Origin: Ruegeria spongiae
Lineage (GTDB): Bacteria > Pseudomonadota > Alphaproteobacteria > Rhodobacterales > Rhodobacteraceae
Assembly: GCF_023502395.1 (NCBI RefSeq)
Contig: NZ_JAMFMB010000003.1
Span: 175,318 to 239,317 of the forward strand
DNA length: 64,000 nucleotides
Direction: 5' to 3'
Shown here piece after piece: positions 42,801-52,900 of the stretch; position 1 is the stretch's first letter, and each line of letters begins with the position of its first letter. The position numbers were made by a program, and so were the translations under genes. A model generated the notes under the pieces. The model was not told where the DNA came from and made no database searches. It saw only the letters and a list, made by a program, of their open reading frames with translations.

Positions 42801-44665
42801 CACACGCCCCGCCGCTGTTTGGACCGGCTGCTTTCCCACTCTACATGGGCGTCGCGCACCTTGTCGCTTTCGGTGATATGAGGCGTCCCTACCTCCCACC
42901 AGGCATGGCCCTGGGTGGTCCAGCCGTCATAGGCATCGACCTTCATATAGATCACGTGGGTCTTGTCGCTTGCCTTGGCACGGGTGAACGCCTCGCCCAG
43001 TTCAGCGGGGTTCGCGACGGTTTCCGCGATGGCCCCCATTGCGGCCGCGTGCGCTTCGAAATCAACGCCGAAGGGCTCGGGAACCGTCGGGCAATCGGCG
43101 ATCAGGTTGTTGAAGCTTTCATTGCCGGTGTTGTTCTGCAGCTTGTTGATGACCGCAAAGCCGCCATTGTCCAGCACCAGAATGATCAGTTTCTTGCGGC
43201 TGAGGACCGAAGAGTAGATGTCGGAATTCATCATCATGTAGGACCCGTCGCCAATAAAGACGATGGTGTCCTGATCGGGTTCAGTCTCGGCCTGTGCAAT
43301 CCGAGCTCCCCAGGCACCGGAAATCTCGTAGCCCATGCAGGAGAAGCCGAACTCCACATCCACAGTGCCAATATCGAGTGTGCGCCAATTGGCGGTGACT
43401 TCGGCGGGCAACCCACCCGCTGCGGCCACAACGCGGTCGCGCGGATCACATAGCGCATTCACCAAACCGATGACCTGCGCGTAGGAATTCGGGCGATTTC
43501 CATGGGCCACGTTCTCGGCCACATAGGCGTCCCAGGTGCGACGCTCGCCTTGGGCGAACTGGGTCCAGCTTTCGGGGGTCTTGTAGCCGGTCATGGAACT
43601 GGCCAAAGCGTCGAGCGATCGTTTCGCGTCGCCCACCACCGGCAGCGACATATGTTTGCCCGCGTCATGGCGCGCGGCGTTGATCGAGATGAAGCGAGCG
43701 TCCTTGGCAAAGGCGGTCCAGGACCCGGTCGTGAAGTCCTGCAGCCTTGTGCCCACAGCCACGATCACATCCGCTGCCTCGGCAACCGCGTTTGCGCTGT
43801 CCGATCCGGTCACCCCGATGGGACCGATATTCAGCGAATGGGTATCCAGCATGTTGGCACGGCCCGCGATGGTTTCGACGACCGGGATCTGATGCGCCTC
43901 GGCAAAGCTCGCCAGTTCGGCCACCGCCCTGGAATATTGCACTCCGCCACCCGCGATGATCATCGGGCGTTCGGCGGTTTTCAGCAGTTCGGCGGCGGCG
44001 GCAAGTTCCGCCTCATCCGGGGCCTGGCGGCGGACGCGGTGGACCTTCTTCTTGAAGAAGACCTGCGGGTAATCAAAGGTCCAGCCCTGCACATCCTGCG
44101 GCAGACCCAGAAAGGCCGGGCCGCAATCGGCGGGGTCCAGCATGGTGGCAATCGCCGCTGGCAAAGACTGGATCACTTGCGCCGGATGAGTGATCCGGTC
44201 CCAGTAACGGCTGACGGCTTTGAACGCATCGTTGACCCCCAGCGCCGGGTTCCCGTAATGCTCCAGCTGTTGCAGCACCGGGTCGGGCAGCCTCGTCAGG
44301 AAGGTGTCGCCGCACAGCATCAGCATCGGCAACCTGTTGGCATGGGCCAGCGCGGCGGAGGTGAGCAAGTTGGTCGTGCCCGGCCCCGCAGAGGCGGTGC
44401 AGAACATGAAGCGCTGGCGCAACCACTGTTTGGCGTAACCGGCGGCGGCAAATCCCATGCTCTGTTCATTCTGACCGCGATAAAGCGGCAGTTCGTCCTG
44501 AACCCCATGCAGCGCCTCGCCCAGACAAGTCACATTGCCATGGCCAAAGATGCCAAAGCCACCGCCGCACAAACGGTATTCCTGCCCGTCGATTTCGATG
44601 AACTGGTTTGTCAGCCAGCGGATAATGGCCTGCGCGGTGGTCAGGCGGATCGTGTCGTCGCTCAT
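42800..44665 (-). CDS. iolD: 3D-(3,5/4)-trihydroxycyclohexane-1,2-dione hydrolase
   Basis: 621 residues of the thiamine-diphosphate superfamily (acetolactate-synthase-like). FGIFGHGNVTCLGEAL, the catalytic-Glu region YRGQNEQSMGFAA, and GDGSYMMMNSDIYSSVLSRKKLIILVLDNGGFAVIN as the cofactor motif are visible. It hydrolyses the ring of trihydroxycyclohexanedione in inositol breakdown. I start at MSDDTIRLTTAQA (GAGGGAACC upstream) because the longer frame runs into the operator at 44748. Confidence 0.94.
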   Translation of the reverse strand: MSDDTIRLTTAQAIIRWLTNQFIEIDGQEYRLCGGGFGIFGHGNVTCLGEALHGVQDELPLYRGQNEQSMGFAAAGYAKQWLRQRFMFCTASAGPGTTNLLTSAALAHANRLPMLMLCGDTFLTRLPDPVLQQLEHYGNPALGVNDAFKAVSRYWDRITHPAQVIQSLPAAIATMLDPADCGPAFLGLPQDVQGWTFDYPQVFFKKKVHRVRRQAPDEAELAAAAELLKTAERPMIIAGGGVQYSRAVAELASFAEAHQIPVVETIAGRANMLDTHSLNIGPIGVTGSDSANAVAEAADVIVAVGTRLQDFTTGSWTAFAKDARFISINAARHDAGKHMSLPVVGDAKRSLDALASSMTGYKTPESWTQFAQGERRTWDAYVAENVAHGNRPNSYAQVIGLVNALCDPRDRVVAAAGGLPAEVTANWRTLDIGTVDVEFGFSCMGYEISGAWGARIAQAETEPDQDTIVFIGDGSYMMMNSDIYSSVLSRKKLIILVLDNGGFAVINKLQNNTGNESFNNLIADCPTVPEPFGVDFEAHAAAMGAIAETVANPAELGEAFTRAKASDKTHVIYMKVDAYDGWTTQGHAWWEVGTPHITESDKVRDAHVEWESSRSKQRRGV

Positions 44666-44747
44666 CTGTTTGGTTCCCTCAAAACGGTGCGGGCGTCGCA
44701 AGCCAGTCAAATGCCACTTGCGCAGGATCGATTCCGAGGATACTAAT

Positions 44748-44765
44748 TTTGCAACCGGTTGCAAA
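44748..44765. promoter_or_regulatory. LacI-type operator of the iol divergon
   Basis: TTTGCAACCGGTTGCAAA is a perfect 18-bp palindrome with the central CG of LacI-family operators. It lies between the divergent iolD (83 bases away) and iolG-like (23 bases away) starts, so a bound LacI-type regulator would block both promoters. No LacI gene is in the window. Confidence 0.75.
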
Positions 44766-44787
44766 CTGTATTTGCGCAAAGGTGGGA

Positions 44788-45897
44788 ATGGCCATGGCAG
44801 AAATTGGAATCGGCATTGTCGGTGGTGGCTATATGGGCAAGGCGCATTCGGTTGCCATGGCTGCTGTTGGGGCCGTGTTCGAAACGCGACTGCGGCCCCG
44901 GCTTGAGATGATCTGCGCCAGCAGCCCCGAGTCCGCCGAGCGCTATCGCCGCGCTTTCGGATTTGCGCGGGCCACGCATGACTGGCGGGCGTTGGTCGAG
45001 GACCCGCAGGTCGCCGCGATCATCATCGCCACGCCGCAGGCCCTGCATCGCGAGATATCCGAAGCCGCTTTTGCCCTTGGCAAACCAGTGATGTGCGAAA
45101 AGCCCATGGGCACCTCGGTGGCCGAGGCGCAGGCTATGGTCGACGCTGCCGAGGCCAGCGGACAGGCCAATATGGTCGCCTATAATTACATCCGCACCCC
45201 GGCCAGCCAGTTCGCTCGCAAGCTGATTGCCGATGGCGAAATCGGCGATATCACATGGTTCCGCGCCGAACATACCGAAGATTTCTACGCCGACCCGCAG
45301 GCCCCCGCCACATGGCGCGCGACAGGCCGCGCCAATGGCAACATGGGTGATCTGGCACCACATATCCTGAATGCCTCCCTAGCGCTGATTGGCCCGATCC
45401 GCTCGATCATGGCGGATATCGAAACCGTCCACGCCGACCGCCCCGGCGGCACTGTGACCAATGACGATCAGGCGCAGATCATGTGCCGGTTCGACAATGG
45501 TGTGATGGGACATCTCTATATCAGTCGCACCGCTACCGGGCGCAAGATGGGCTATGCCTATGAAATCTTTGGAACCAAGGGCGCGATCCGCTTCGATCAG
45601 GAAGACCAGAACGCGCTCTGGCTTTACCGCGCCGAAGGACCCGAGGCAGAACGCGGTTTCCGCAAGATCCTGACCGGGCCAGCGCATCCAGATTACCTGC
45701 CCTTCTGTCAGGGGCCGGGACACGGCACCGGCTATCAGGATCAGATCATCATCGAGGCGCATGATTTCCTCAAAGCCATCGAGACCGGCGAACCTGTCTA
45801 CCCGACCTTCCGCGACGGGCTGGCGGTAAACCACTTAATCGAAGCGGCCTGGGCCTCGTCCGAGACGCGGTCCTGGCAAGATGTTGCAACGCTCTGA
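44788..45897 (+). CDS. iolG: Inositol 2-dehydrogenase-like Gfo/Idh/MocA oxidoreductase
   Basis: 369 residues. Rossmann motif IGIGIVGGGYMGKAHSVAM, family motif CEKPMGTSVAEA (catalytic Lys), then NYIRTPASQFARKLIADGEIGDI and a C-terminal GNMGDLAPHILN with the substrate His. It oxidises myo-inositol or scyllo-inositol to inosose with NAD+. It is the first gene of the plus-strand half of the inositol cluster. The start is 44788 or 44794; both follow AAAGG. The gene symbol is by operon context; another inositol isomer or sugar is possible. Confidence 0.8.
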   Translation: MAMAEIGIGIVGGGYMGKAHSVAMAAVGAVFETRLRPRLEMICASSPESAERYRRAFGFARATHDWRALVEDPQVAAIIIATPQALHREISEAAFALGKPVMCEKPMGTSVAEAQAMVDAAEASGQANMVAYNYIRTPASQFARKLIADGEIGDITWFRAEHTEDFYADPQAPATWRATGRANGNMGDLAPHILNASLALIGPIRSIMADIETVHADRPGGTVTNDDQAQIMCRFDNGVMGHLYISRTATGRKMGYAYEIFGTKGAIRFDQEDQNALWLYRAEGPEAERGFRKILTGPAHPDYLPFCQGPGHGTGYQDQIIIEAHDFLKAIETGEPVYPTFRDGLAVNHLIEAAWASSETRSWQDVATL

Positions 45898-45916
45898 GCA
45901 TCCGAAAGGCACCAAT

Positions 45917-46810
45917 ATGAGCATAAAAATTGGCAATGCACCCTGTTCCTGGGGCGTCGAATTTGCGGATGATCCGCGCAATCCCCACTGGCAAACCGTG
46001 CTGAAAGAATGTGCCGAGGCCGGATACAAGGGCATCGAACTGGGGCCTGTCGGCTTCATGCCCGAAGACCCGGCGCAGGTTGCGGACGCGCTGGCCGAGC
46101 ATGATCTGGAACTGATCGGCGGCGTTGTCTTCCGCCCCTATCACGACCCGGCAAAATGGGAGGACGTGCTGGATGGCACCCACCGCACTTGCAAGGCGCT
46201 GGCGGCCCATGGCGCGCAGCATCTGGTGCTGATTGATTCGATTTCAGAGCGCCGGGCACCGACTGCCGGGCGGGCGCAGGAAGCCGAGCAGATGGACGGT
46301 GCCGAATGGGCCGCCTATCGCGACCGGATCGCGGAAACCGCGCGGATCGGAACCGAGGAATACGGGCTGACCGTGGGCATCCATGCCCATGCGGCGGGCT
46401 TCATGGATTTCGAGCCCGAGCTTGAGCGGCTGCTGGACGAAGTGGACGAAAAGCTGCTGAAGATCTGCTTTGACACGGGCCATCACTCTTATGCGGGCTT
46501 TGACCCGGTGGCGTTCATGAACCGCTATGTGGATCGTATTTCCTACATGCATTTCAAGGATGTCGACCCGGCAGTTAAAGCGGACGTGATCGAGAAACGC
46601 ACCGGTTTCTACGATGCCTGCGGGCAGGGTATTTTTTGCAATCTGGGCGAGGGTGACGTTGATTTCACCACTGTGCGTCAGGTGCTGCTGGACAATGGGT
46701 TCACCGGCTGGTGCACGGTGGAACAGGATTGCGACCCGACGATGGATGTGCGGCCGATGGACGATGCGCGCACCAATCGGGAATATCTTGAATCGATCGG
46801 TTTCAGGTAA
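45917..46810 (+). CDS. iolE: Myo-inosose-2 dehydratase
   Basis: 297 residues of the xylose-isomerase-like TIM barrel family: IGNAPCSWGVEFADDPRNPHW at the N-terminus is the IolE signature. Metal-site residues lie in ICFDTGHHSYAG, YMHFKDVDP and WCTVEQDCDP. It dehydrates scyllo-inosose to the dione used by IolD. AAAGG precedes ATG 45917. It is 19 bases after the iolG-like gene. Confidence 0.93.
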   Translation: MSIKIGNAPCSWGVEFADDPRNPHWQTVLKECAEAGYKGIELGPVGFMPEDPAQVADALAEHDLELIGGVVFRPYHDPAKWEDVLDGTHRTCKALAAHGAQHLVLIDSISERRAPTAGRAQEAEQMDGAEWAAYRDRIAETARIGTEEYGLTVGIHAHAAGFMDFEPELERLLDEVDEKLLKICFDTGHHSYAGFDPVAFMNRYVDRISYMHFKDVDPAVKADVIEKRTGFYDACGQGIFCNLGEGDVDFTTVRQVLLDNGFTGWCTVEQDCDPTMDVRPMDDARTNREYLESIGFR

Positions 46811-46821
46811 GGAGCAGGCAG

Positions 46822-47979
46822 ATGGCAAAACTGCAATGGGGCATGATCGGCGGCGGTGAAGGCAGCCAGATCGGCCCGGCACATCGGTTGGGCGCAGGGC
46901 TGGACGGAGCGTTCGACTTTGCCGCAGGCGCGCTGGATCACCGGCCCGACGTGGGGCGTGACTATGGCCAGCGGCTGGGTCTTGCCTCTGACCGGGCTTA
47001 TGGCGATTGGCGCGAGATGCTTGAAGGCGAACAGGTGCGCGAAGATCGCATCGATCTGGTGACCGTGGCCACACCCAACGCGACCCATTACGAGATCACC
47101 AAGGCCTTTCTTGAGGCCGGGTTCAACGTGCTCTGCGAAAAGCCGATGACCATGACCGTCGAAGAAGGCGAGGACATCGTCCGCACGTCCGAGCGCACCG
47201 GCGCGATCTGCGCGGTGAATTACGGCTATTCCGGCTATTCGCTGGTGCGGCACATGAAGGCGATGATCGCCCGTGGCGATCTGGGCAAGATACGGTTGGT
47301 CAAAGCCGAGTTTGCTCATGGCCACCACGCCGATGCCGAGGATGCCGACAATCCGCGCGTACGCTGGCGCTATGACCCGGCGCAGGCGGGCGTGTCGGCA
47401 CAATTTGCCGATTGTGGCATTCACGCGCTGCATATGGCCAGCTTCGTGACCGGGCAGGAGGTGCACCGCCTGTCCGCCGATACCGTCTCTTGCATCGCCT
47501 CGCGGGTGCTGGAGGATGACGCGATGGTCAACTTCCGCATGGAGGATGGCGCAGTCGGGCGGCTCTGGACCTCATCGGTGGCGATTGGTCGCCAGCATGG
47601 TCTGACGCTGCAGGTCTTTGGCGAGACCGGCGGGCTGCGCTGGTCTCAGGAACACCCCAACCAGCTTTATTACATGCCGCTGAACGGGCGGTTGCAGACC
47701 ATTGAGCGTGGCGAAGCCAACCTGTCACCCGAGGCCGACCGCACCACCCGCGTCACCATCGGCCATGCCGAAGGGATGCCGCTGGCCTTCGCCAATATCT
47801 ACAGCGATCTGGCTGAGGCGATCCGTGCCCGCAAGGAAAACCACGCCATGGACCCCGCTGCGGATCACTATCCGCGTGCGCAGGACGGGTTGCGGTCGAT
47901 GGCGGCAGTGTTTGCGGTGGCTGAGTCGGGCAGCAAGGACGGGACTTGGGTCGACGCCCGCCCGCCTATGTATCGCTAG
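46822..47979 (+). CDS. Second Gfo/Idh/MocA-family dehydrogenase of the inositol cluster
   Basis: 385 residues. WGMIGGGEGSQIGPAHRLGAGLDGAF is the Rossmann motif of the longer IolW/inositol-dehydrogenase-like branch, followed by VATPNATHYEIT, CEKPMTMTVEEGE and QFADCGIHALHMASFV. It probably oxidises or interconverts another inositol isomer (scyllo- or chiro-inositol), letting several inositols enter the pathway. It begins 11 bases after iolE and ends at a hairpin shared with the convergent caspase-like gene. Confidence 0.85.
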   Translation: MAKLQWGMIGGGEGSQIGPAHRLGAGLDGAFDFAAGALDHRPDVGRDYGQRLGLASDRAYGDWREMLEGEQVREDRIDLVTVATPNATHYEITKAFLEAGFNVLCEKPMTMTVEEGEDIVRTSERTGAICAVNYGYSGYSLVRHMKAMIARGDLGKIRLVKAEFAHGHHADAEDADNPRVRWRYDPAQAGVSAQFADCGIHALHMASFVTGQEVHRLSADTVSCIASRVLEDDAMVNFRMEDGAVGRLWTSSVAIGRQHGLTLQVFGETGGLRWSQEHPNQLYYMPLNGRLQTIERGEANLSPEADRTTRVTIGHAEGMPLAFANIYSDLAEAIRARKENHAMDPAADHYPRAQDGLRSMAAVFAVAESGSKDGTWVDARPPMYR

Positions 47980-47986
47980 AACGTGA

Positions 47987-48007
47987 GGGGGCGTGGGTCG
48001 CCCCTTT
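47987..48007 (+). terminator. Terminator between convergent inositol and caspase-like genes
   Basis: GGGGCG and CGCCCC form a 6-bp GC stem with a 5-base loop followed by TTT. It fills the 26-base gap between the two convergent stops and may act in both directions. Confidence 0.5.
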
Positions 48008-49913
48008 ACAACACCTCTGCGACAAAGCCGCCATTGCGCCAGAGATCCAGTGCATTCTCGAACCCCGGACCGGACAGCCCGTCGATGGTGCTGTTGTAAT
48101 ATCCGGCCTTTTGCAGACGTTTCTGCACTTCCATCAAGGTATCGCGCGACCAGTTTGCGGCCCCTTCGGTCATCTGCACGATGGCCGCGCCATCATCTTC
48201 GGCAGCACCCCGCAGCAGCATTTCTGCAGCAGCCATCGGATCGCGCGGCAGGCCCCTGCCCTCGTCCAGCAGGATGGCCGCAGCCAGATAGCCCTGATGC
48301 TCGCCATCCCGCGCGGCTTTCTGGAAATGGGCGAGCGCTTCTTCCGGTGAGCCGACCAAACCGTCCTGCGCCAACACGCCCAGATTGAATGTGGCCTTGG
48401 CCGACCCCTCACGCGCGGCGCGTTGCAAAAGCTCAATTGCGCGGGCATCATCTTTTGGCACGCTCGTGCCTTCGAACAGGGTCACGGCAAGATTGATCAT
48501 CGCATCCAACGATCCACCCTCTGCCGCCGCCTCGTTCAAGGAGACAGCGCGCGCCACATCCTGCGGGACGCCCATGCCGCTTTCGTAAAGCTGCGCCAGG
48601 CTGACCATAGCCCGCAAATCGCCCCGCTCGGCGGCGCGTTGATAGAGCGTCACGGCGCGCTCCACGTCCCCCGCCGCAATCGTCGCACGTGCCAGCAGCG
48701 CCACGTAATGCGGCAGATCCGGCGATTGCGCCGCTGCCGCGCCACAGGCCTGGATCGCGGTCAGAGCATTCTGTTTGAGCCGTGAAAACGGCACCCCCGT
48801 CAGGCTGGCCGTGCTGTCGCGGGGATGGGTGGCCAGCCGTTCGCACATGCCACCGGGCGTCGTATCTTCGCGGCGCGGGATGGATTGCACCAGACGGCGC
48901 GCCTGCTCGGCATTGGCGCCATCGGGATATTGTTCCAGATAGAACTCCAGCAAGGGCCGCATCCGGCTGCGCTGAGCCAGTTTCCACAACCGGTCGGCCT
49001 GCACATCCTGATCGTCGATGTTCAGCTTACGGGTCTGTGGTTCGGAACTGTCCAGAAAGGCCATCACGTCGCTGGTATGGGAACCCTGCGGATAGCGGTC
49101 CATGTAAAGCTGCATCAGTTGCGGGTCCTGCGCGCTGGCGGCAACCTGCCACAGCAGGGTCTCCTCGGATGCTGTCACCGGGCTGGTGTCGAAGCGGAAC
49201 TGACGGGTGAGCGAGGAATTGTCCCACGGGATCTGCCGCCCGCCGGTGGACGCGATCACATCCTTGCGGACCGATATCAGCAAGTCCGAGATATCCTGCC
49301 CCGGCGTGTAGATATGGCTCAGCAGCGCCTCGGTGAAGAAACTGTTCCGCCCGGTTCCGTCATAGGCCACATTGTCAGGCTGGGTGGCATAGGCGAACAT
49401 GAAATCCGCCGCACTGCCGATCCGTGCCAGACCGCCCTCGCCAGTGGTCTCTTCAAACGGGTTGTCGCGGCAGGCATCCAGAATGATCAGTTTGAGCCCG
49501 TCCGACCGTTCCATCCGGCTGACGATGTCACCCATCGCCACGGTCTGTTCCGGGATATCCGCGCCTGACGTGAGATGCGCATTAACCGGAACCAGATAAT
49601 TCTGCCCGCCGACCTGAAACCCGTGCCCGGCATAAAAGAACAAAGACACATCCGCATCAGCCGCCGTCACGCCATAGGATTCGGCCAGCGACAGCATTTC
49701 GTCCCGGTCGAGGTCGGTGCCCAGAAACACCCGGAAGCCCAGCCCCTCAAGCGCGATGGCCAGGTCCGACGCGTCATTGACCGGGTTGTCCAATCCGCCA
49801 ACCGAGTCGTAATCCGAGTTTCCGATCACCAGCGCCACGCGCTTTTCAGCAAAGGCCTGCGTGGCGCACAGCAAAAACAGGCCAAAAGCCATGATCAAAC
49901 GGATCAATCGCAC
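48006..49913 (-). CDS. Secreted caspase-like (C14) protein with Sel1 repeats
   Basis: 635 residues. Signal peptide (LIMAFGLFLLCATQAFA), then a caspase-like peptidase domain at about 24-245: VALVIGNSDYDSVGGLDNPVNDA, catalytic His97 in FFYAGHG, Cys148 in LDACRDNPF. A linker of helical repeats leads to three or more Sel1-type TPR repeats (about 400-560, ERAVTLYQRAAERGDLRAMVSLAQLYESGMGV). A short C-terminal peptidoglycan-binding-like motif (LMEVQKRLQKAGYYNSTIDG) follows. It starts at GTG 49913. It lies 18 bases after the tpsA stop on the same strand, so it is the last gene of tpsB-tpsA-caspase. Substrate unknown. Confidence 0.83.
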   Translation of the reverse strand: MRLIRLIMAFGLFLLCATQAFAEKRVALVIGNSDYDSVGGLDNPVNDASDLAIALEGLGFRVFLGTDLDRDEMLSLAESYGVTAADADVSLFFYAGHGFQVGGQNYLVPVNAHLTSGADIPEQTVAMGDIVSRMERSDGLKLIILDACRDNPFEETTGEGGLARIGSAADFMFAYATQPDNVAYDGTGRNSFFTEALLSHIYTPGQDISDLLISVRKDVIASTGGRQIPWDNSSLTRQFRFDTSPVTASEETLLWQVAASAQDPQLMQLYMDRYPQGSHTSDVMAFLDSSEPQTRKLNIDDQDVQADRLWKLAQRSRMRPLLEFYLEQYPDGANAEQARRLVQSIPRREDTTPGGMCERLATHPRDSTASLTGVPFSRLKQNALTAIQACGAAAAQSPDLPHYVALLARATIAAGDVERAVTLYQRAAERGDLRAMVSLAQLYESGMGVPQDVARAVSLNEAAAEGGSLDAMINLAVTLFEGTSVPKDDARAIELLQRAAREGSAKATFNLGVLAQDGLVGSPEEALAHFQKAARDGEHQGYLAAAILLDEGRGLPRDPMAAAEMLLRGAAEDDGAAIVQMTEGAANWSRDTLMEVQKRLQKAGYYNSTIDGLSGPGFENALDLWRNGGFVAEVL

Positions 49914-49931
49914 TCTTTATTTTCCCAGCCG

Positions 49932-52900
49932 TCAGAGTTCCAACACGCGGGACAGACCGATCTCGGCACTGCCCACGGCGGCTACTATCGTCTCTACTTG
50001 CTCTCTTTGCAAACTCACAAGCTCGGGATCTTCGGCGCGGATCAGCGTGATCGCCTTGCGAATCTCGGTCTGAGCGCTGCGGATCGCCACACGGGCCTCT
50101 TGAATGGCCTCGCTGCGAATTTGCTGGCGTTCGGCCTCGGTAGTGGCCAGCGCCAGCCGCGCCTGCGCCTTGTCGCCAGCCGCACGCACGCCCGCGCTGG
50201 CACCGTTGATGATGTCGCCGATGCTTTCCAGCCCCGGCGGCAGACCTTGGGCAATGGCGTCCAGGTCCTGGGCATAATCGTCCATCGCATCGGCCACGCA
50301 AGCCAGATAAGTCGACACATCCTCGCTCACGCAGCCAGAGGCCTGAGCCTCGAACTCGGTCGACGCCCCCTGCACGGTTTCCAGGGTCCCTTCGGCTGTA
50401 ACAACGGGGTTCACCGCTGTGCCACCACCGCTGCCACTACCTGAATCGCCGCCACCGGTCTCGGTTTCAAGCGTACCTTCAAAGCTGGTTCGACCGGGGG
50501 GAGTAACCTCGATCACCGGGATCGGCGGCGGGTCGACCGTACTCCCAGGTGGCAGAATGAAGAACTCGCCGGTATTCAATGTCAGTATATAGTTCTCAAG
50601 GCCGGTGCCAGAGACGCCTGAAATATCAATGATATAAGGCGATCCATCCTCAGTGGCGTCGGCACTTGCCCCATCGCTGAACAGCACAGCAGAGTCAACG
50701 CTATCCGCTGGATTCAACAAGCCTGATGAAACGAACTCTGTACCGGAGAACGTGAAGTTCTGACCCTCCAGTTTGAATTGATCGGTCGCGGTGACCGTCA
50801 GCGATGCCGGAGTGACATCAAGCGAACCGGTTTCATATGTGATGTCGTAATTCCCAGCTCCGCTGCCGGTCGCGTTGCTGCCTATGATGTCATAGCCCGT
50901 CGAAACCTGCGCGAACCGATCTGCCCCCGTGCTGGTCAGGGTCACGCTGTCCACCATATCGCTTTCGGTCAACAGGCCCTGAACCGTGAACTCAGTTCCC
51001 TCAAAAGAAAACCCGTCTCCATAGACGCGCGTCAGGTCATCGGCGGTCACCGTCAGCGGCGCCGGGTTGACGGTCAGGTTGCCAGTTTCATACGTGATGA
51101 CATAGTTGGACAACCCGGTTCCCTGAGCGTCGCTCGGAGTGATCATATAGGGGCTGTCCACGACCGGCGCAAACTGAGCCACTCCGGTGCTTGAAAGGGC
51201 AACTGAGTCGATGGTGTCTTCGAAGAAAAGGTCACTTGTCAGTGAGAAATCCGTGGTCCCGAGCGAAAATTCGTCGCCGTAGGTCCGGCTCTGGTCATCC
51301 GCAACAACAGTCAGCGGCGCCGGTGTGATCGTGGCGTCTCCGGTCAGTGAGATCACCTGATAGGACAGCCCGAGATCGCTGGTCAGGCTGGTATTGGTCA
51401 GCACATAGGTTGTTTCCCCCACACTCACCTGTCCAAAATCCAGATTCGACAGCGCCCCGGATGTATCCAGCGAATCCCCGTCGGGGCCGAAGACATAGGT
51501 TCCTGTACCACCCGAGATGGGTCCGGTGCCGGTTGCACTGTCCGTTTGGCCATATTGCACCGACAGCGGATCAGGCTGCACGAACACAACCGCGCTGGTG
51601 GTCAGGTTCAGCGGGTGCTGCCCCTGGGTCCCGGGCGCCCAATCGTTCACATAGTCCCAACCCAGCGGGCTGGTCAGATCGAAGAAGCTCTGCGTGTCCT
51701 GAAATTCCGCAGTGGTCAGCCCGGTGCCCCCGTCGCTCGCGGATTGTCCCGACAAATCTGTGTCCCAGAAGGAGGCGGTAACAGTGCCCCCCGAGGTCAG
51801 GCCGATCAGCCCTCCTGGATTGTTCGTCGTAAAATCGGTGACCGAGACGGTGCCAGTGGAATAACTGCGCTCGACAAGCGACTGGTTGAGGCCAACAAGC
51901 CCGCCGCCATTCCCGGTACCACCGCCGGAAAATTGTTGCGCGGCGCTGACGTCACCGGTCGCGTAAGAGCTTTGGATCGTGCCCGAATTGACTCCGACCA
52001 GACCCCCAGCATTGACAGCCAGGCCAGAGCCGAAATCGACGCCCTGCACGTCACCTGTCGCATGAGACCGGGTGATGGTTCCGCTGTTGACACCGGCAAG
52101 GCCGCCAATTGCACCATCGCCTTCGCTGCCCTCACCAACGCTTCCGCTCACGCTGACATCGGCTGTGCTGTCGGTGATAGTGCCGCTATTGAAGGCCACC
52201 ATGCCGCCCGCCAGACCGTCAAAGCTGTCTACTGTTCCGGTAACGATCACATTCTCGATCGCGCCATCGTTGCTGGTCGCCAGAACGCCGCCTTCGAAGC
52301 CGTTGATCGAGGCGTTGGTCACGCCGAGATCGAAAACCCGGGCCGTTTCGTTCAAATTCTCGAACAAACCGCCTTGCGAAGCGTCGATGATCATAAGGCC
52401 GTCGATTCCGTGCCCGGCCCCGTCAAGTGAGCCATCGAAGCTGAAAATCGGGACGAAGCCGCCTTCGCCAAACCCCCAGTTTTCGGTCCCTGTTGCGTCG
52501 ATCTCGTTGTTCAGCCGGAAATGCGAGGCGTGCAGGCTGTCGCTGTCCATTCCCTGCAGACCGAACACATCGGTCAATACATAGGGGTCGGCTTCGCTTC
52601 CGTCACCATCGAGGGCGCGCAGGAAACTGCCGTCGGTCGAGTTCAGTTGGAAATCCGTGACGTCGAACCCCGGCAGGGTGGCGCTGTTCTGCACCCAGTC
52701 GCCTGCCTCCAGAAGGAACGTATCCACATCAATCGCACCATCAGCGCTGGTGGTGATCGTCCCGGCGGCATCCAGCGACAAGGTGCCGGTGTTGCCGGTG
52801 ATGGCGGCGTTCAGCGCGATATCGTTATCCGCGATCAGTTGGAACAGGGTACCCGACGACCAGGAAATCGATTCGTTGATGGTGATATCGCCCGGCTCGC

